A stretch of DNA of 63,217 bases from Rhynchonema sp. JSB1_4 (Eukaryota > Nematoda > Chromadorea > Monhysterida > Xyalidae), in NCBI GenBank assembly GCA_030248065.1, contig JASAMV010003760.1, positions 1-63,217 of the forward strand, written 5' to 3'. Within the stretch, counting starts at the first letter, position 1. Each line of letters begins with the position of its first letter. Under the pieces are notes generated by a model. It was not told where the DNA came from. It was given only the letters and a program-made list of their open reading frames with translations, and searched no databases. The position numbers were made by a program, and so were the translations under genes. Of the stretch, positions 14,001-25,600 are shown one piece after another.

Positions 14001-17000
14001 CTAACATCCAGCCTTGCGCAGTATTGGCTGAATCTCTTCCGGCACGCCGTAGAAGTCCATTTCTTCTTGCAGTTGCTCGGGTTTGTACTGGAATTGTCAA
14101 AATATTGCGAAAATAAATCCGAAAATTATTGATTTTAAAAATAATAATGACCTCCGCATTATCTTCGACCGCAATCGCCGCTTTTTTCATCGTCTTCGTT
14201 TTCTGCGCTTGCCTTTCAGCTTCCTTCATTCGTTCTTCTTTCAGTTTCATGTACCGTTTTCTGAAAGTTTGGAAAAACATATAATTGTATGCATTTCATC
14301 TTTTCAATGAGACGCATCCAGAAACGTCAAGTTTCAAAGATCGCGAATAAAAGGTAAAAACATGTTGTTGTGTTCCAAGTTTTTAGAAAAAAAACATCAA
14401 AAAATCAAACCTGGCGTTGAGTCCCCTCAAATGTGATTGCAGCTTCACAACAGCAGCCCGTCTCCTTGCGAAATCCTTCCTGGCCACGTGACCCCTGTAG
14501 GTTCGTTGAATCACAATGGCTGACTTGGCTGCTGCTTCGCGGCCAGTTTTGGTGAGATGGTCGGATAGGCATTCGCGCATGAAAACCTGAATTTTCAGGC
14601 ATGGTTAGGTTGGTAGTTAGGCCTAAAATAAAAGCCGTTTCAAACCTTATTCAGGCCGATCTGGAAATCCTGTGTGAATCGGTGACCCTGTTTGCTGAGT
14701 ATCAAGAATGCCAGTTCCTTGTCTTGTTTGTCCGCGCAGATTTGCGGTGGCAACACGCAGCGGTACCTGTGTAGGGATTGGTGATGTTTCACAGTTTTTT
14801 TTGGAATCAGTCATAATTCTTTGTTGTCACATCTCGAAATCAAACGTCACGCAAAATCCACAACAACGTGCTTGTGTTTTATTAGCCCCTTTTCTAGTGA
14901 TCTCACACTGTTTGTTGAGTTGGACAGTACACAAGGCTTATCAGCAGTGCGAAGGCTGTGGTCACTTATGAAAGTCACGTTTTTGACATGTGCAGGGCCA
15001 AATTCGAATCAACAGCGATATGCCACTAAATTTCCCAAATTATTTAAATGAAGCTTGGGCTCACATTCGGACAAACGTCCTGAAGTCGTGCTGTATGGGG
15101 AATCCAATCTGCTGCATGCGCACGGTGTCGGTGCAGCCCAACACTCTCACTTGGTTGTACAACAGAGACATGTCAACCTTATCGGGTACTCGTTCCTGGT
15201 TCTGACGTACGCACAGCATGAACCAACATTTGCAGCTGCAAAAAGAAATGAAACGTCTAAAGGTCGGTTTATACTCTGACTGCCCGGCAGTAACAGTCAG
15301 AAATTTGTGACTGCCAGTCGGGGCGCCCCTATTAAGGAGGGAGAAAGAGGGGGGGGGGGGGGGCAAGACAGAGGGAACGGGACCCCCCAACAAACCCTCC
15401 CTTCCCGCCCCCTCCGCGGGCTTCTCTTTCTCTCTCTCCCGGAGAAAAAAAGTCACATGTTTTTCTAGCAGTCAGCTTCACGTCTAGCTGTCAGCTTCAA
15501 CGTGCATTTAGTACACTTTCTTTAAAGTGGCTGCAGAGGGCATTTGATAAAAGAATGTTCACTTCACTTATGTTTGACTGCATGTGTATGGATATCTACA
15601 TAGATCGGCATGAGCCGCCAAACGCATGAAAAGTGTCATTGGACAAATCGTTTTTCGCGCATTCCACCACCAAGTGCACCAGGCGATCGTCGGTGCGAAC
15701 GCACTACTTGGTTCGGAGTACATAAGCTCCACAAAAACACCAAACCCAAACGAAATATAAATTTTTTGTATTCCATGGTTCAAAAAACCAAACCCAAACA
15801 CAAACAAAAACAAAAAAAAACCCCAACAAAACAAAAAAATTACCCTCTTTCAAAACCCAAAAAAAAAAAAAAAAAATTGGAGGCGCTCATGGTCTGCTGA
15901 CATGGTTGACTTTTAGAAAACAGCCATTATTGCATAGTAAATTTCTAATTTCGTCGCCTCATGCGCATTTTGACGGACGCTGGGAAACTCCCGTTCGAAC
16001 ACGACACAGTCAACAAGCCACGCAGCTAACACACGCAGTTTGTGTGACTGGAAACTTTCGAAACGCACACGAGCCAGCTGCGCGGCTTGTTGCCTGCTTC
16101 GACTTCGAACGGGAGTTTCCCTGCGTCTGCAAAAATGCATGAAGCAACGAAATTAGAACTTTACCATACGATCGAAAGACATAAACTATGCGACGACGAG
16201 GCAGCCCAAGCACATGAATACACAATTTTGTGAAACATCAGCCAGTTCGACACTCACTCTTCCATTCGATTGAACAATTGGCACAATCCGTCATCGAGTG
16301 CTCCGAGTTGGTACATCTTTCGTCCGGTTGTTTTGAGACTCAGCGTGTTGCGGAACATTTGACAGATTGTCTGCAGTAGGGATGGAGAAATTGATTATTT
16401 TTCAATAAAGGTTAGAAAAAAGTAAAAAAATTAAAAAAAACCAAATAACCGCATTCTGGCTGGCCTGCATCAGGTCCATGACGGCGGTTGAAGTCGACTC
16501 GCGGTTTTTCGCCATGAACCCGTTCACCTGACAAACATAATTTTTTGAAAAAGAAAATTATTTCAAAGTTTTAAAACAGAAAACGAACACACCGAATACC
16601 ATGCCGGTCCGGCGTAATGTTTCACACAGAACTCTGGTTTGTCCTTGCTGCGCGGTTTGCCGAAGCAGCTGCGATGTGTGTGATTGAGATGGACTTTTTG
16701 AAGGAACGTGCCATCGGAGCCCTGGAACAAAAGTTCAGTTCGGTTCGCCGTTTCCACGAAGGCAGCGTTTACAACTCAGCGGCGGTTTCCACCACTTTCT
16801 ATGGTCACAAAATTGAGGACCCATAGCACCGATCGTTATAAGGGTCAACAATTGGGAAGAAGGTGAGAAACAAAGGTGTCCAACCAAGCGAATGGCAAAG
16901 TTGGTCACCCAATGAGGGTCTTCCAGTGTGTACATTATGAAAACGATACCCTTGAGCGGATTACCAAAATATCTCAAGAGTCTCCATAGGGAAAGCGAAC

Positions 17001-20000
17001 TTTTGGGTACCTTCGGGAATTTCCCCTCATCATCCAACAGAGGCACGATTCCGTGCGGTCGTTTTGTGAGCATATCGATCACTTTGTGGTTGTCCAACGA
17101 TGCGCCGATGCGCTCGTCCCAGTCCAGTTTCTGGAAAGTTCGGGTCCTGGTTTGGAACCGGATGTTTATACATACTGTCTGCGCTGAAGTAACCGGACTC
17201 AGACCAGGACCTACAGTAACCTACAGTATACCTGTTTGGCGTACTGTTGCTGCTCCTCGGTGAACATCGACCTCGTGTAGAACGCCTGCACGCGCTCGGC
17301 GGCCATGTTGATGCCGAACTGTTCGAAACCGTTGTTTTGATAGCGCTGGAGAAAAAAGATAATTTACAAATTTTAATTTTTGTTAAAATGCAAAAAAAAT
17401 TGAAGAAAAAACTTCACTTCAAATCCAGGCAGGTCCAGAAGATGGACGCACTGTTGACGATCGGGTTTGAAGAAGGCGTGATTCACGCGTTGCACCAGCC
17501 ATTCGCACAAATGTTGGTAGATCACTTTGGCTAGCGCGTCACTGCAATATGGTTCTCCATGTTAGTTTCAAAGTATATCTCATACGCGATATCCTAAGAA
17601 TTTTTCTCGGCCACACCAAGCCGCGCTAATATCGCAGCCATTTTCAAAAATGTGATATGATTGCCACAAGTTGAAACTTGAGCATCCAATATCAATACCG
17701 TTAATATGAGAAGGTTTATACCACCGGTTCCAGTCCGAATAAGAGGTGTGACACACGCGTGTAGCGTCACCCAGCTTCCCATCTGCGTCTATGGTTGTGT
17801 GTTTATGGCACGTATCGTTTCGTGTCAAACGTTCAAATGCGTATATCGCATGAAGAATTTTTGGAATAAAATTGCCTGATCTAACAAGCGCACACGTGCA
17901 TGTATGTAGGTATATCTGAGCAGCAGTCACACCACCGCCTTTGAGGATCAGGTAACGAGATAGCGAGAATTATTCTCCCAACGAAGTATAATCACGCTAG
18001 GGTGCAGTAGCGGATCCAGCTTTTGGCCAAGGGAGGGCCCAAATCCAAAAAATCACTTTTATCCCGTGCTTGTTCCATTTCTGAAAAGTCATTTTTATCC
18101 AGTGCTTGTTTAGAATTTCGCGCTGTTTACATCAAATATTACACAAAATGCGATTATGTGCGCGAAGCGCGCGAAATTTTGTGAGCGGCCGAGTACTCCG
18201 ATGTATGACCAAGTGCACCCAGCCTTCACTCATGTGCCTCCATTCGTGTAGCTACCAAGGCGGTGCTGCAGACGGCCTTTGTCCAATTGATGAGGTGCGC
18301 GGCTGTATGCACTTCCTTGGTGTCTAGTCATCAGGTGGTGGTGTCCCGTGGGTCCAAGTCTGGGGACCGCGCTGGTGCAACGGTGAATTTACTGTATCTC
18401 GTTGGTGACTGACATTCACGGCGATCGGAATTCTGACAACTGGGGGCCGGTTGTGTAAAAATGGCTTCGAGCTGTGCTGTTGTGTGCATCCTTACTATCG
18501 ACGGAACTCAATTACCCAGCGCATCAACCAACTTTCGTCGAACGAATAAGAAGATAATGTTCATCGGTGACGCCTCAACGCTTTTAGGGATAGCGAGATA
18601 TTTAATCCGCTAACCCAATCGCGTTGGTGACCTCGAAAATGCCCGGATTCCTGTGGTCGATGGTGAATTTTTGAGCACAACTGTTGTGCTGGCTGTTCGC
18701 AGTAAGCCTGCTTTCCTGTTGCTGCATTGACGATCTTCGCCGACGATTTGCATTGACTACCAAACAATTAGCCATATTACGCACGCGCACACTCACCGCA
18801 CATCCAACGCCTGATCAATGCTCCATTCAGCCATCAGTTCCTGTTTCGGTCCCTCCACTGACTCGTCCTGAGCGCATTTCGGTAGCGGTGGTTCGTCTTG
18901 TTTCGGGATCAGCAGATGTTTCAATTGGTCGCAGTCCAATTGCAGCAGATACGCAACCCAGGCAACCTCGGACTCCGAACCGAATGTCAGACGGCCGTTC
19001 TGAAATGTTAGAGGCTGTCTGAACTTTTACGCTGGTCAAACTTAATGGCAACTCAATACACGAAAGTCACGCGTTTATTAATAAGACCGGGCCGGTCACC
19101 GAGTTTATGATTGCAAGCATACGACAGCCTCAGACCTACACAGTGCATGCGGCCTTCAAACGCCTATTTCGTGAAAAATAACACGAAGCATCAAATTCAA
19201 AAGAACACAAAAGCACACAAGCAGCACGAAACCAACCGGCAATGGTTTGAAGTACACATTTCCGAGATGCAATATGGCGCTGAGCATGCGCCAGAGTGTC
19301 TGCTGTTGGTCGAGCGTCACACCGACATCAACCAGCGATGCAATTAGATCGTGGAATTCTGCTGCATCGTCCCGGCCGGGCACTTCGTGGCACTTGCCCT
19401 GCGAAATCAGGGTGGGAAATGGAAAGACCGCTGGGCTATTTTGAGATCGGGGCCAAACTGGCAGTTCATTCATTGGAGGGTTTGGCAGAAATAATTCTGT
19501 GGGCTTGACTCGTGTCGGGTTCAAACCCGTTCACTGAATTTCCTGCCGGCCCATGTCGAAAAAATCAATCGAAAAAAAACTGAATTTGATTCAATATTGG
19601 GCACGCCGAACTTTTTAGTTTCGGGGTTTCATTTGATGATGATCACAATTTTCCACGGAATTATCAACACACAATTTTCCGCTCTCCTCACCTGACTCAA
19701 AAAGAAGTAGTTATTCGCGTTCAACAGTCCGAATCGCTGTTTCGTCTCCTGCTTCAATCCCATCAACATCTCATAGAACACGTGGTACGATCGTTCGCCC
19801 GTTGATTGCGTGACAACGCGATCGTGGTCGAAACCGAACTGACGAATGTTGGCACTCCAGATGTAGCCACTGCAAAGGGGGTGATGTTTCACTCCATAAT
19901 GATTGAAACTTCAGTTCTTGCTTGCTTGGTGGTGTCGAACAAGCCAATTATGTGCATGGAAGTAACAGTTGTTGCTGTTGATGTTCTCAATCCCCATTAC

Positions 20001-22646
20001 GTATGTAGTACTTTAGCAAGCTGCATTTGAAACATCAGCCAGTCCTGCTTATTAACCGACAACGATTTAACGAATGTTGGCACCCAGGTGTATAGCCACT
20101 GCTGTGTGGACTGTCGTGTGATGTTTCATTTATGATTTGTGGCCTCATGTGCAATTAAATGTTTACCAGATCAAAGGCGACGGGGCGCAAAACTGTCGTT
20201 ATGATAATGCACATTGAGTTACTTCAGCAAGCCCCTCCACAACACGCCGTGGTTGAAACATTAGCAAGCCTGTCTTTACAGAAAATTTTCGTCATCAGAC
20301 GCCCCCACCCCCCACTCCGAAACCGACCGTTTATAGAACAACTGCAAATGCAGTCCGAATCGACTGGCGTTGTTGTTTCGTTGTGTGCGCGCGTTGAAGA
20401 AACTCTGCAGGGCGCGCAGGGCCGAACTCAGTTGCATTTCGTTGAGCGCAGCCCGTTTCGCGGTCCTGCGATTGAAAATAGAGGATTTTTTTGCACACAT
20501 TTTTTCGGCCGAATATCGAACTTTGTGCTTCGATCAGAGCTGTGTAGATTGCCTTTTGATGTTTTATGGTCCACCGTTATTTTCAGCCAGCGGAAAAAAT
20601 GTTTCTCTACTGGTGTTTCTGTGAGCAAAGTTCACGGTGGTCAAAACGCACTTGTGCATTAGTAAATTCCGAGGATTCAAGAGCACGTGAGACCAAAGTA
20701 TAGCTCTGATCCGACCCTCAAATTAATTCCAAATGCCAGCGAAATCGAATAAGAAAAAATCACTCACTCAGCCGGTGCTTTCGGCGAGGCACGAATAACC
20801 GCCCGTGCGAGCGTCGAAAACAGTTCGGTCTTTCCCGTACCGGCTTCACCACTGAAAGAAAAATCAATGCCATTTATAATTTCATGACATTCTCCCTGAA
20901 AAATCAGGCTCAAAATCGCCCCGCAAACTTGAACAGAATCGCCTGGTCCTTCTGCGTGGTGGCCAATTTGTGATAGATCGATCTTGCCAATCTTTCCGAC
21001 TCATCGGCGGCCCGCTGTTCGATGGGCAGATGCGCATTCACGAACACTGCGCAATTGCCGATACGTGTCTGCGGGTGAAACATCAGTTGCGGTTGGGCTA
21101 CAGATTGCCATGTACGTTTTTAAATGGGTGTGTACGCGGGGTTTTCATACAACGGGTGGCGACTTTGTTTGCACATTAGTACTACCTCTGTCGAACAGGA
21201 TACCGTATCGGTGGGAAGGATATGGCAACGGTTGGGTTTTGACATTGATATCAAGGCACTTGCTGGATCTTTGTATCCTGGCCTGTCTTGTTGAAGCTAC
21301 TAATGAGGGCTCAAATGCGCGCCTAATTATTCTTTCATCATTGTTTAATCGATAATTATTTCCCTCTTGACCATCTGGTGAGTATCTGTTGTGCCAAAAT
21401 AATTTCTATGACGATGTCGCAGACGTGTCCCATTATGCTTTCCATGGCAATAGATTGACACTGACAATGACCTGGTATGCACTGTGTGCCAGATCCAAGC
21501 AATATTTCGTCACAGTTTGCTGTTCCCTCCGCCGAGTGCGTGACGTATACGCGAGGCAACCATAGTGTAACGAATGGTAAGCGCATTATTGCAATGTAAC
21601 GTGATGAAACGAATGCAATGTAACCAACCAGCACATCCCCGTTTTCCAATCTCGACTTCAAAGTGTACAGAATTGAGCCGTCACACGGATGCCTGCGATT
21701 TCAAGGACGCGTTACATTTGTTGATCAAGCCGCTACTACACTCGTAAATGGCATGTGCATATTTGATGAGCGATAAAAAGTGATTACCAAAAACGAAAAT
21801 GACTTTTCTTTGCGCATAATGTTTCGGCCAGAAGTCAAGGTGATAATTGAAACTGAGAAATTCTTACGATTGGAAAGTTGGACTATAGTGATGTATATTA
21901 TTTGAAGAATACCTGAAATAAGTTTAGCTTTTTGACATTAATGGTGTCAATCAGATGGTTGTTCGAATGGTAGTGGATTTGTTTATGGCGTGAGCGAAAC
22001 ATTTTCATTATTTCTGGTTACGCTCAAGACATTTTCATGGGTCTCAGATAGATCAACAGCACAACGTCAGAGAAATATCAACGAATACATGCGAAACTAA
22101 AAACAACAGAGGCCGAAAATTTGATTTCAGCAAACGGTGGGGAAGAAACCAAAAAAGAAGCACAAACACAAATATAAATTTTAAAAATACTCACGACATT
22201 TGCAGCATTTCCCTGGCGTCAAAAGCATCGCTGTATCGCGCTGAGAGTTTCTGTGGGTCGGAGATTTCAAGCATTTTCGGCTCGTGCTGAAATATCATTT
22301 TAGAATTTGAGTGAAAAAACAAGTGTTGACGAATAATTGGAAAACAACTAAATTTACGTTCAACCCTCATAATAGCAACGACATGGTCGGGACTCCTAAC
22401 TTCCGGTCCCCAATAAACGCTATGGTATAAGGACGGATTGGGGGAAGGGGCCAAAAAGATCGTTCAATAGTATGCTGTGTTGACTGTTTCACTATAAAGA
22501 GGGTACCCTATAATTGTGAAACATCAGCCAACCACCTCGACATGAGTGAGCATCACTTTGTAGACTCCATTTCGTTCGTTTACTTCGCGGATCTCGCCCG
22601 GAATCGGGAACCCACCGCTGAAGCTCTCCACCCAGACCAGCTGGCC
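1412..22646 (-). CDS. Myosin XV-like unconventional myosin (gene overview, incomplete at both ends)
   Basis: Actin-based motor with a MyTH4-FERM-SH3 tail. Class XV and related tailed myosins work in actin protrusions and carry cargo to filopodia or stereocilia tips. About 50 exons on the minus strand keep phase at every junction but one (between 22195 and 21068). Domain order is motor, IQ, MyTH4, FERM-like start, long Met/Gln/Pro-rich linker, a PWRI..LRKE..FYP segment, FERM C-lobe, SH3. The segment from LRKE..FYP to SH3 follows the order seen in vertebrate myosin XVa, which argues for class XV rather than VII or X. The second MyTH4-FERM expected after SH3 is not in the window and should lie left of position 1. 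The start codon exon, right of 22646, was not found. Exons are listed in the five partial entries below. The class call is inference from domain order. Confidence 0.85.
3081..3309. mobile_element. Fold-back MITE family F1, copy 2
   Basis: About 229 bp in the myosin intron between exons 2758-2882 and 3527-3566. Same orientation and arms as copy 1, with one short internal insertion near 3117. ATA precedes it and AAA follows, so a target duplication is not clear here. Confidence 0.82.
5550..11058 (-). CDS. Myosin XV-like, part 4: FERM-like start and Met/Gln/Pro-rich linker
   Basis: Exons 10986-11058, 10786-10915 and 10640-10722 read like the first FERM lobe after MyTH4 (VESWCTAQDLAARIL; GWTVQIEND; YVLDVIAHLELPDEFP). 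From 10438 the protein becomes low-complexity: exons 10233-10438, 9804-9886, 9339-9567, 8343-8450, 8128-8282, 7900-8031, 7748-7826, 7582-7637, 7313-7498, 7177-7247, 6922-7102, 6278-6348 and 5550-5721. These carry runs such as VQQQQQQPQ, MMQMQQPMFMMMQM and MPMQAQQQQ with scattered Tyr and Pro. All thirteen keep phase, so the linker is translated despite its composition. One ordered island (TRIRRMQIPSKNSDVDKFLDDIFEP) sits in 8128-8282. The linker replaces the second and third FERM lobes at this point. Function unknown; it looks disordered. Confidence 0.8.
5722..6921. other. Myosin introns around exon 6278-6348, no other feature
   Basis: Two introns (5722-6277 and 6349-6921) flank the small linker exon. 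I see AT-rich DNA without repeats or a second gene. Confidence 0.4.
8451..9338. other. Myosin linker intron, no embedded gene seen
   Basis: This 888-bp intron has a run of open frames on both strands (the longest 127 codons) but none has a family match, codon pattern or splice context that would support a gene. Confidence 0.4.
11133..14586 (-). CDS. Myosin XV-like, part 3: IQ motifs, coiled stretch and first MyTH4
   Basis: Exons 14411-14586, 14152-14260, 14006-14087, 13790-13920, 13541-13714, 12783-12943 and 11133-11296. The first holds two IQ-type light-chain sites (AIVIQRTYRGHVARKDFAR and VVKLQSHLRGLNAR). The second is charged and Lys/Glu-rich (KLKEERMKEAERQAQK), like a short single alpha helix. 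A MyTH4 domain follows: FPFEKFAEQNFK, WSEILLANYIVQM, GDELYAQIINQTREN, CWCLMAVLAATVPPTKDLLNYVL, then RQMPPCWLEHGA and the closing FN. MyTH4 domains bind microtubules or cargo together with a FERM. The intron between 12783 and 11296 is swollen by three stacked transposons. The donor ending the last exon at 11133 was chosen because it alone keeps phase with the next exon. Confidence 0.83.
11600..12267. mobile_element. TA-flanked MITE family F3, copy 1, interrupted by an hAT-type element
   Basis: The left end has terminal repeat GGCAAACTACACCAACACGA after a TA. The right end (about 12121-12267) closes with the complementary GTTGGTGTAGCTTGCC and a TA. The two halves are separated by a 468-bp element at 11645-12112. 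Other copies at 45991-46181 and 47611-47800 are intact and about 190 bp, which confirms that this one was split. Confidence 0.75.
11645..12112. mobile_element. hAT-type MITE H0 inside F3
   Basis: The ends are CAGTGG...CCACTG, and the 8-bp direct repeat GGTGGCGT lies on both sides (11637-11644 and 12113-12120). An 8-bp duplication with CA..TG ends is the hAT superfamily signature. The interior is low-complexity (A/T, then C and G runs) with no transposase. The C15/G12 run near 11770-11800 may be an assembly error. Confidence 0.8.
12352..12619. mobile_element. TA-flanked MITE family F2, copy 1
   Basis: A 268-bp inverted-repeat element: the left arm (GTAAGTTTCTAATTTCGTTG..) is complementary to the right arm ending in AACGAAATTAGAAATTTAC, and TA stands on both sides. 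The arms contain an inner inverted pair (GTCGAGGCAGGCAACAA). A second copy is at 15937-16164. Confidence 0.8.
12623..12763. mobile_element. Near-perfect fold-back element next to a splice donor
   Basis: 141 bp with arms of roughly 60 bp (AAGGCCTAACTATACTTCG.. and its complement) around a short loop near 12690. Apart from a few mismatches the arms are complementary. It starts 3 bp after F2 copy 1 and ends 19 bp from the donor of myosin exon 12783-12943, so the transcript would carry a strong hairpin at the start of this intron. Confidence 0.8.
14646..19869 (-). CDS. Myosin XV-like, part 2: motor core to converter
   Basis: Exons 19692-19869, 19237-19398, 18797-18999, 17418-17541, 17232-17345, 17011-17130, 16593-16721, 16450-16527, 16258-16370, 15065-15235 and 14646-14766, all phase-consistent. 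Landmarks in order: DRVVTQSTGERSYHVFYEML (usual SRVV.Q..GER..HIFY), AILHLGNV, EVAWVAYLL, DALAKVIYQHLCEWLVQRVN, LLDLPGFE (switch II; usual LDI.GFE), NNGFEQFGINMAAERVQ, GIVPLLDDEGKFPK, SDGTFLQKV, HYAGPAWY, VNGFMAKNRE, then the converter LGCTDTVRMQQIGFPI and the start of the lever arm. Switch II has Leu-Pro where Ile-Phe/Tyr is usual, another departure. The 18797-to-17541 intron (1255 bp) is the longest gap here and shows no exon that keeps frame. Confidence 0.85.
15236..15936. other. Myosin intron with low-complexity and repeat fragments
   Basis: This holds a fragment of a dispersed repeat (about 15261-15310, rich in CTGACTGCC and its complement, related to 56750-56945), a G run with C/T-rich sequence (15345-15440) and an A/C-rich stretch (15770-15880). 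No exon was recognised. Confidence 0.45.
15937..16164. mobile_element. TA-flanked MITE family F2, copy 2
   Basis: About 228 bp with the same arms as 12352-12619 (GTAAATTTCTAATTTCGTCG.. and its complement), shorter by an internal deletion. TA precedes it; the right flank reads CATA, so the duplication is imperfect. Confidence 0.75.
17542..18796. other. Long myosin intron, no exon found
   Basis: 1255 bp between motor exons. The protein sequence is continuous across it (..ALDVR to DALAKV..). A stretch near 18603-18770 has motor-like fragments in one frame but no splice sites that keep phase. Confidence 0.5.
20060..20128 (-). pseudogene. Duplicated fragment of a myosin exon start inside its own intron
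   Basis: The run CGAATGTTGGCACCCAGGTGTATAGCCACTG.. ending in GTGATGTTTCA resembles the exon 19692-19869 acceptor end plus adjoining intron (19847-19891: CGAATGTTGGCACTCCAGATGTAGCCACTG.. GTGATGTTTCA). The copy has small insertions and no usable acceptor. It looks like a partial duplication that carried an exon end and the intron motif together. Confidence 0.5.
20328..22646 (-). CDS. Myosin XV-like, part 1: motor N-terminus and P-loop
   Basis: Exons 22536-22646, 22195-22286, 20929-21068, 20768-20851 and 20328-20465. The first encodes an SH3-like N-terminal subdomain (GQLVWVES..PIPGEI). The third has TRIGNCAVFVNAH in the place of the usual TYTG..AVNP and ends in QAILF. The fourth gives the P-loop NGEAGTGKTE; myosins normally read SGESGAGKTE, so Lys and Thr are kept while two Ser are replaced. 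The fifth gives switch I as NARTQRNNNASRFG (usual NAKT.RN.NSSRFG). Phases do not join between 22195 (phase 2) and 21068 (phase 0), so a short exon is missing in this reading. The motor is divergent but its nucleotide-binding motifs are recognisable, so ATPase activity is plausible but unproven. Confidence 0.75.
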
Positions 22647-25600
22647 CTGAAATTCAGGGAAGAAAATATTATGTTGCGGGAATTCGCGTCGAAAGTGAAC
22701 CGTAACCCGAACCATTTAACGATTGAATCAAGAAAAACCGAGAATTTGACAAAAATCCAACTTACTGGGCTGAAAGACATGATTTATGATCGAATCGAGG
22801 TTTGCCGCGAAGCTCAATAATTATTGTCACACACAATTATGCAGTTGTTTTTTCTGAAAATCAAAAATTCTGAAAATCAAAAATTAAAGTAGTGACCGTT
22901 TCTATAGATTACACCCCAAAACATAATCTTGCCAAGCAAAGGATTTAGAGCCTGGTTCGGTAAACTGTAACTAAACGGTTACGCATACCGCATCAATCTA
23001 ATCATTAGGTGCGGTGTATCTGGGTAGCATGTAAACGCGGTAGGTTGCATCACAGCTGGGTTACCGTTACACACAAAGTGAAATTCTGTAATACAAAATT
23101 CCGGCCATTGTATGACAATTATAGTGTGCAAAACATTACAGTGCGCATGCTTTTGTGCAAAATACATATGCATTATAACACGTTCTCTTGGTGTATGCAA
23201 CTGTAACCTTATGTATGGCGCGGGGATATTTCTGGATAAATGCATGCGCATGCACTTTGCCCGAAGCAACCACTGTAAACACGCGCATACAGTTGCAGCG
23301 GTTGCCTGCAAGCGTCTCCACGACCGTTTTACGTAACGGGCAAACACAACAAGGTCAGCAAGTACACGCGTTAACTCGAGACAGTTTCGACTTTCTTTTC
23401 CCGTCAATAGTGATACTTGCTTGCATGTGCTGTTTGTGTTGCATGCCTTTCCGCGCGCAAAGTGCGCGTTAACTGTGGTTGGGGATATGTTATCCCGTCT
23501 GAAATGGGGTGTGGTTAGTGTTGCACCGATGGAGGGACTGATTATAGTTGAGGTCTGTGCAGTTGGATATCATTTAACTAGGTTCAGGCCTGGATGCTTA
23601 TGCGTATAGCTCGTCACAAGTCAACGCATGGTAACACAGTTGTTATCAGATGGGTTAAGAAAGAACCATACGTTAGTAACCAACATTCTTGTTATAACTT
23701 GACCTCACCGCATTATCATGTGAAACATCAGCGAGACTGGACAGTTCTGCGGTACGACATGGTTGCATGAACCTGCGACCGCTCAATATTGGTACACCGC
23801 ACTAATTCACACCCCCACAATATCACATTATCGGGCATGTGTGTGTGTAAGGAAACTGATATGCGGCTGGTGACTACCAGCGGTGCTCATATGAATATTG
23901 GGACTGTTATTTTGTCTCAATTGCGTTGAACAGAGGAACCCTGCAATTCAAATCGCATTTTGATCACCAGCTTGCAATTTCAGCGCGGTTGAAATTTTGC
24001 TCGGAGTAATGTGCTATTAGAGATCTGGTGTACGTAGCTCAGACATCGTGCACCCTCCCCTTGCGATTTTGGAAACGGAAGCACTGCCAATCCGGAAGCG
24101 CTCTCTCAATTTCCCTTGATTTTCAGGCAAACCCAACGAAATTGTAAATTCCAAAGTTTGACACATGGTATTGGCATGTTACTAAACGCTTCACAATGCA
24201 CATTACCTGTGCATCCACTTATGACATAAGCTCGGGGGCAAGCCAAGCAAAGTTACCGCACACCCACATGCATGTTGGAAACGTGACCTCTGTGTGTTGC
24301 ATGCAGCATGCAGGTACACGCGACAGGAATGCAGGCCGCATGCGCATACCATGCGAAAACAAATTTTCGTGCTTTAAATTCCCAATGATAGAGTAAAATC
24401 TACCGTCTGACTTAATTGAGAACCGCAAGATCAAAGTCTGAATTAAAGATGCCGGAATATTTAGGATGAGCTAAACTATTGACAATGTAGCCCATGTCAG
24501 TATTGAAATGCAGGTGGCTTGCTCTTGCTCCGCCGCAAATTTAGATCACGTTATGCAAAGAAAATGACGCAACGTTTATTTATTTCTCCCATCAGGGGTA
24601 AGTTTCTACATGTGGGAATCCAAAGTTTTGCTCTGCAGAAAGTTTGCTCACTATAAACATTATACCAGAAAAGTGGGCTAACACCTTCAAACGGCTTTTA
24701 GCGCCAGATCACAATGATAAAGTGTCAAATTACAGTCAAGAAGACAATTGACACACTTTTGTGCATGTCAGAAATACTGTTCCGTTTCGATTTTGATTGA
24801 TTTAGAACACCTTCGAATTTCACGTTTCCCTGCTGGAACTTGTTGACATGAAATTGAACACACACGCGAAAACCAGAACCCACACGGGCATACGGTAGAG
24901 GTTTGGTCAGTTTGGCATAATCATGTGTGCTGGACGTTGGCTTAGGTGTCCCACAAAGGATTCTGTATCGTTCGTGTTTTATTTATGTCCATTACAAAAT
25001 TATGACGGCAAGTTACAAGTATGTATGTCCATTATACCTTTACTGACAGACAAAAGTTTTTAAACATCAGGATATCATACCGTAGTTATACTCTGTGACA
25101 CATTGAAAATATTCATTGCTTTTGAGTTGCCAGATTCTTCGCAGTTTGCATACAGCTTGGTATAGTTTTCTTGGCCAAGAAAATACTGGATGCTCAGAAA
25201 AAGTGTGATAACACCCACTGAAGATAAACAAATAGAACAATATCTTCGCCACGATCTACATATAGTTCTGGACCAAGGAGCCGTGTCACTCGGGGTCCCA
25301 TTATTGCACGTTCAAGACTGACGGTAAACAGGTGAAGTACGGTATATATTTGAATGAAATGAATCATAGCCGGGTCCCAGACGTTTACAGTGTTTTCGCT
25401 GTCTTCATCGCAAAGAAATACGGTTCAAAAACGTTTCACATCACAGAAATTATAAAGCAGAATGTGCGGTGCTGGAACCCTTTTTCTTCCATGTATGTAG
25501 GAACACGCGTATTCCAAAGCTTGACCTATGGCCCGAAGAGTGTTCTTGCATGCCTGATTCTTGTTTCTGGGGGCTATAAAGTAAAAAGTTGCGGTACTTC

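Noticed and set aside
18603..18796. Possible extra myosin motor exon (RNPGIFEVTN in one frame)
   Set aside because: Phase runs cleanly from 18797 to 17541 and the DALAKV..PGFE segment is already supplied there; no splice sites fit.
20159..20662. 167-codon plus-strand open frame
   Set aside because: It is antisense to myosin exon 20328-20465, whose frame, phases and switch I motif are clear.
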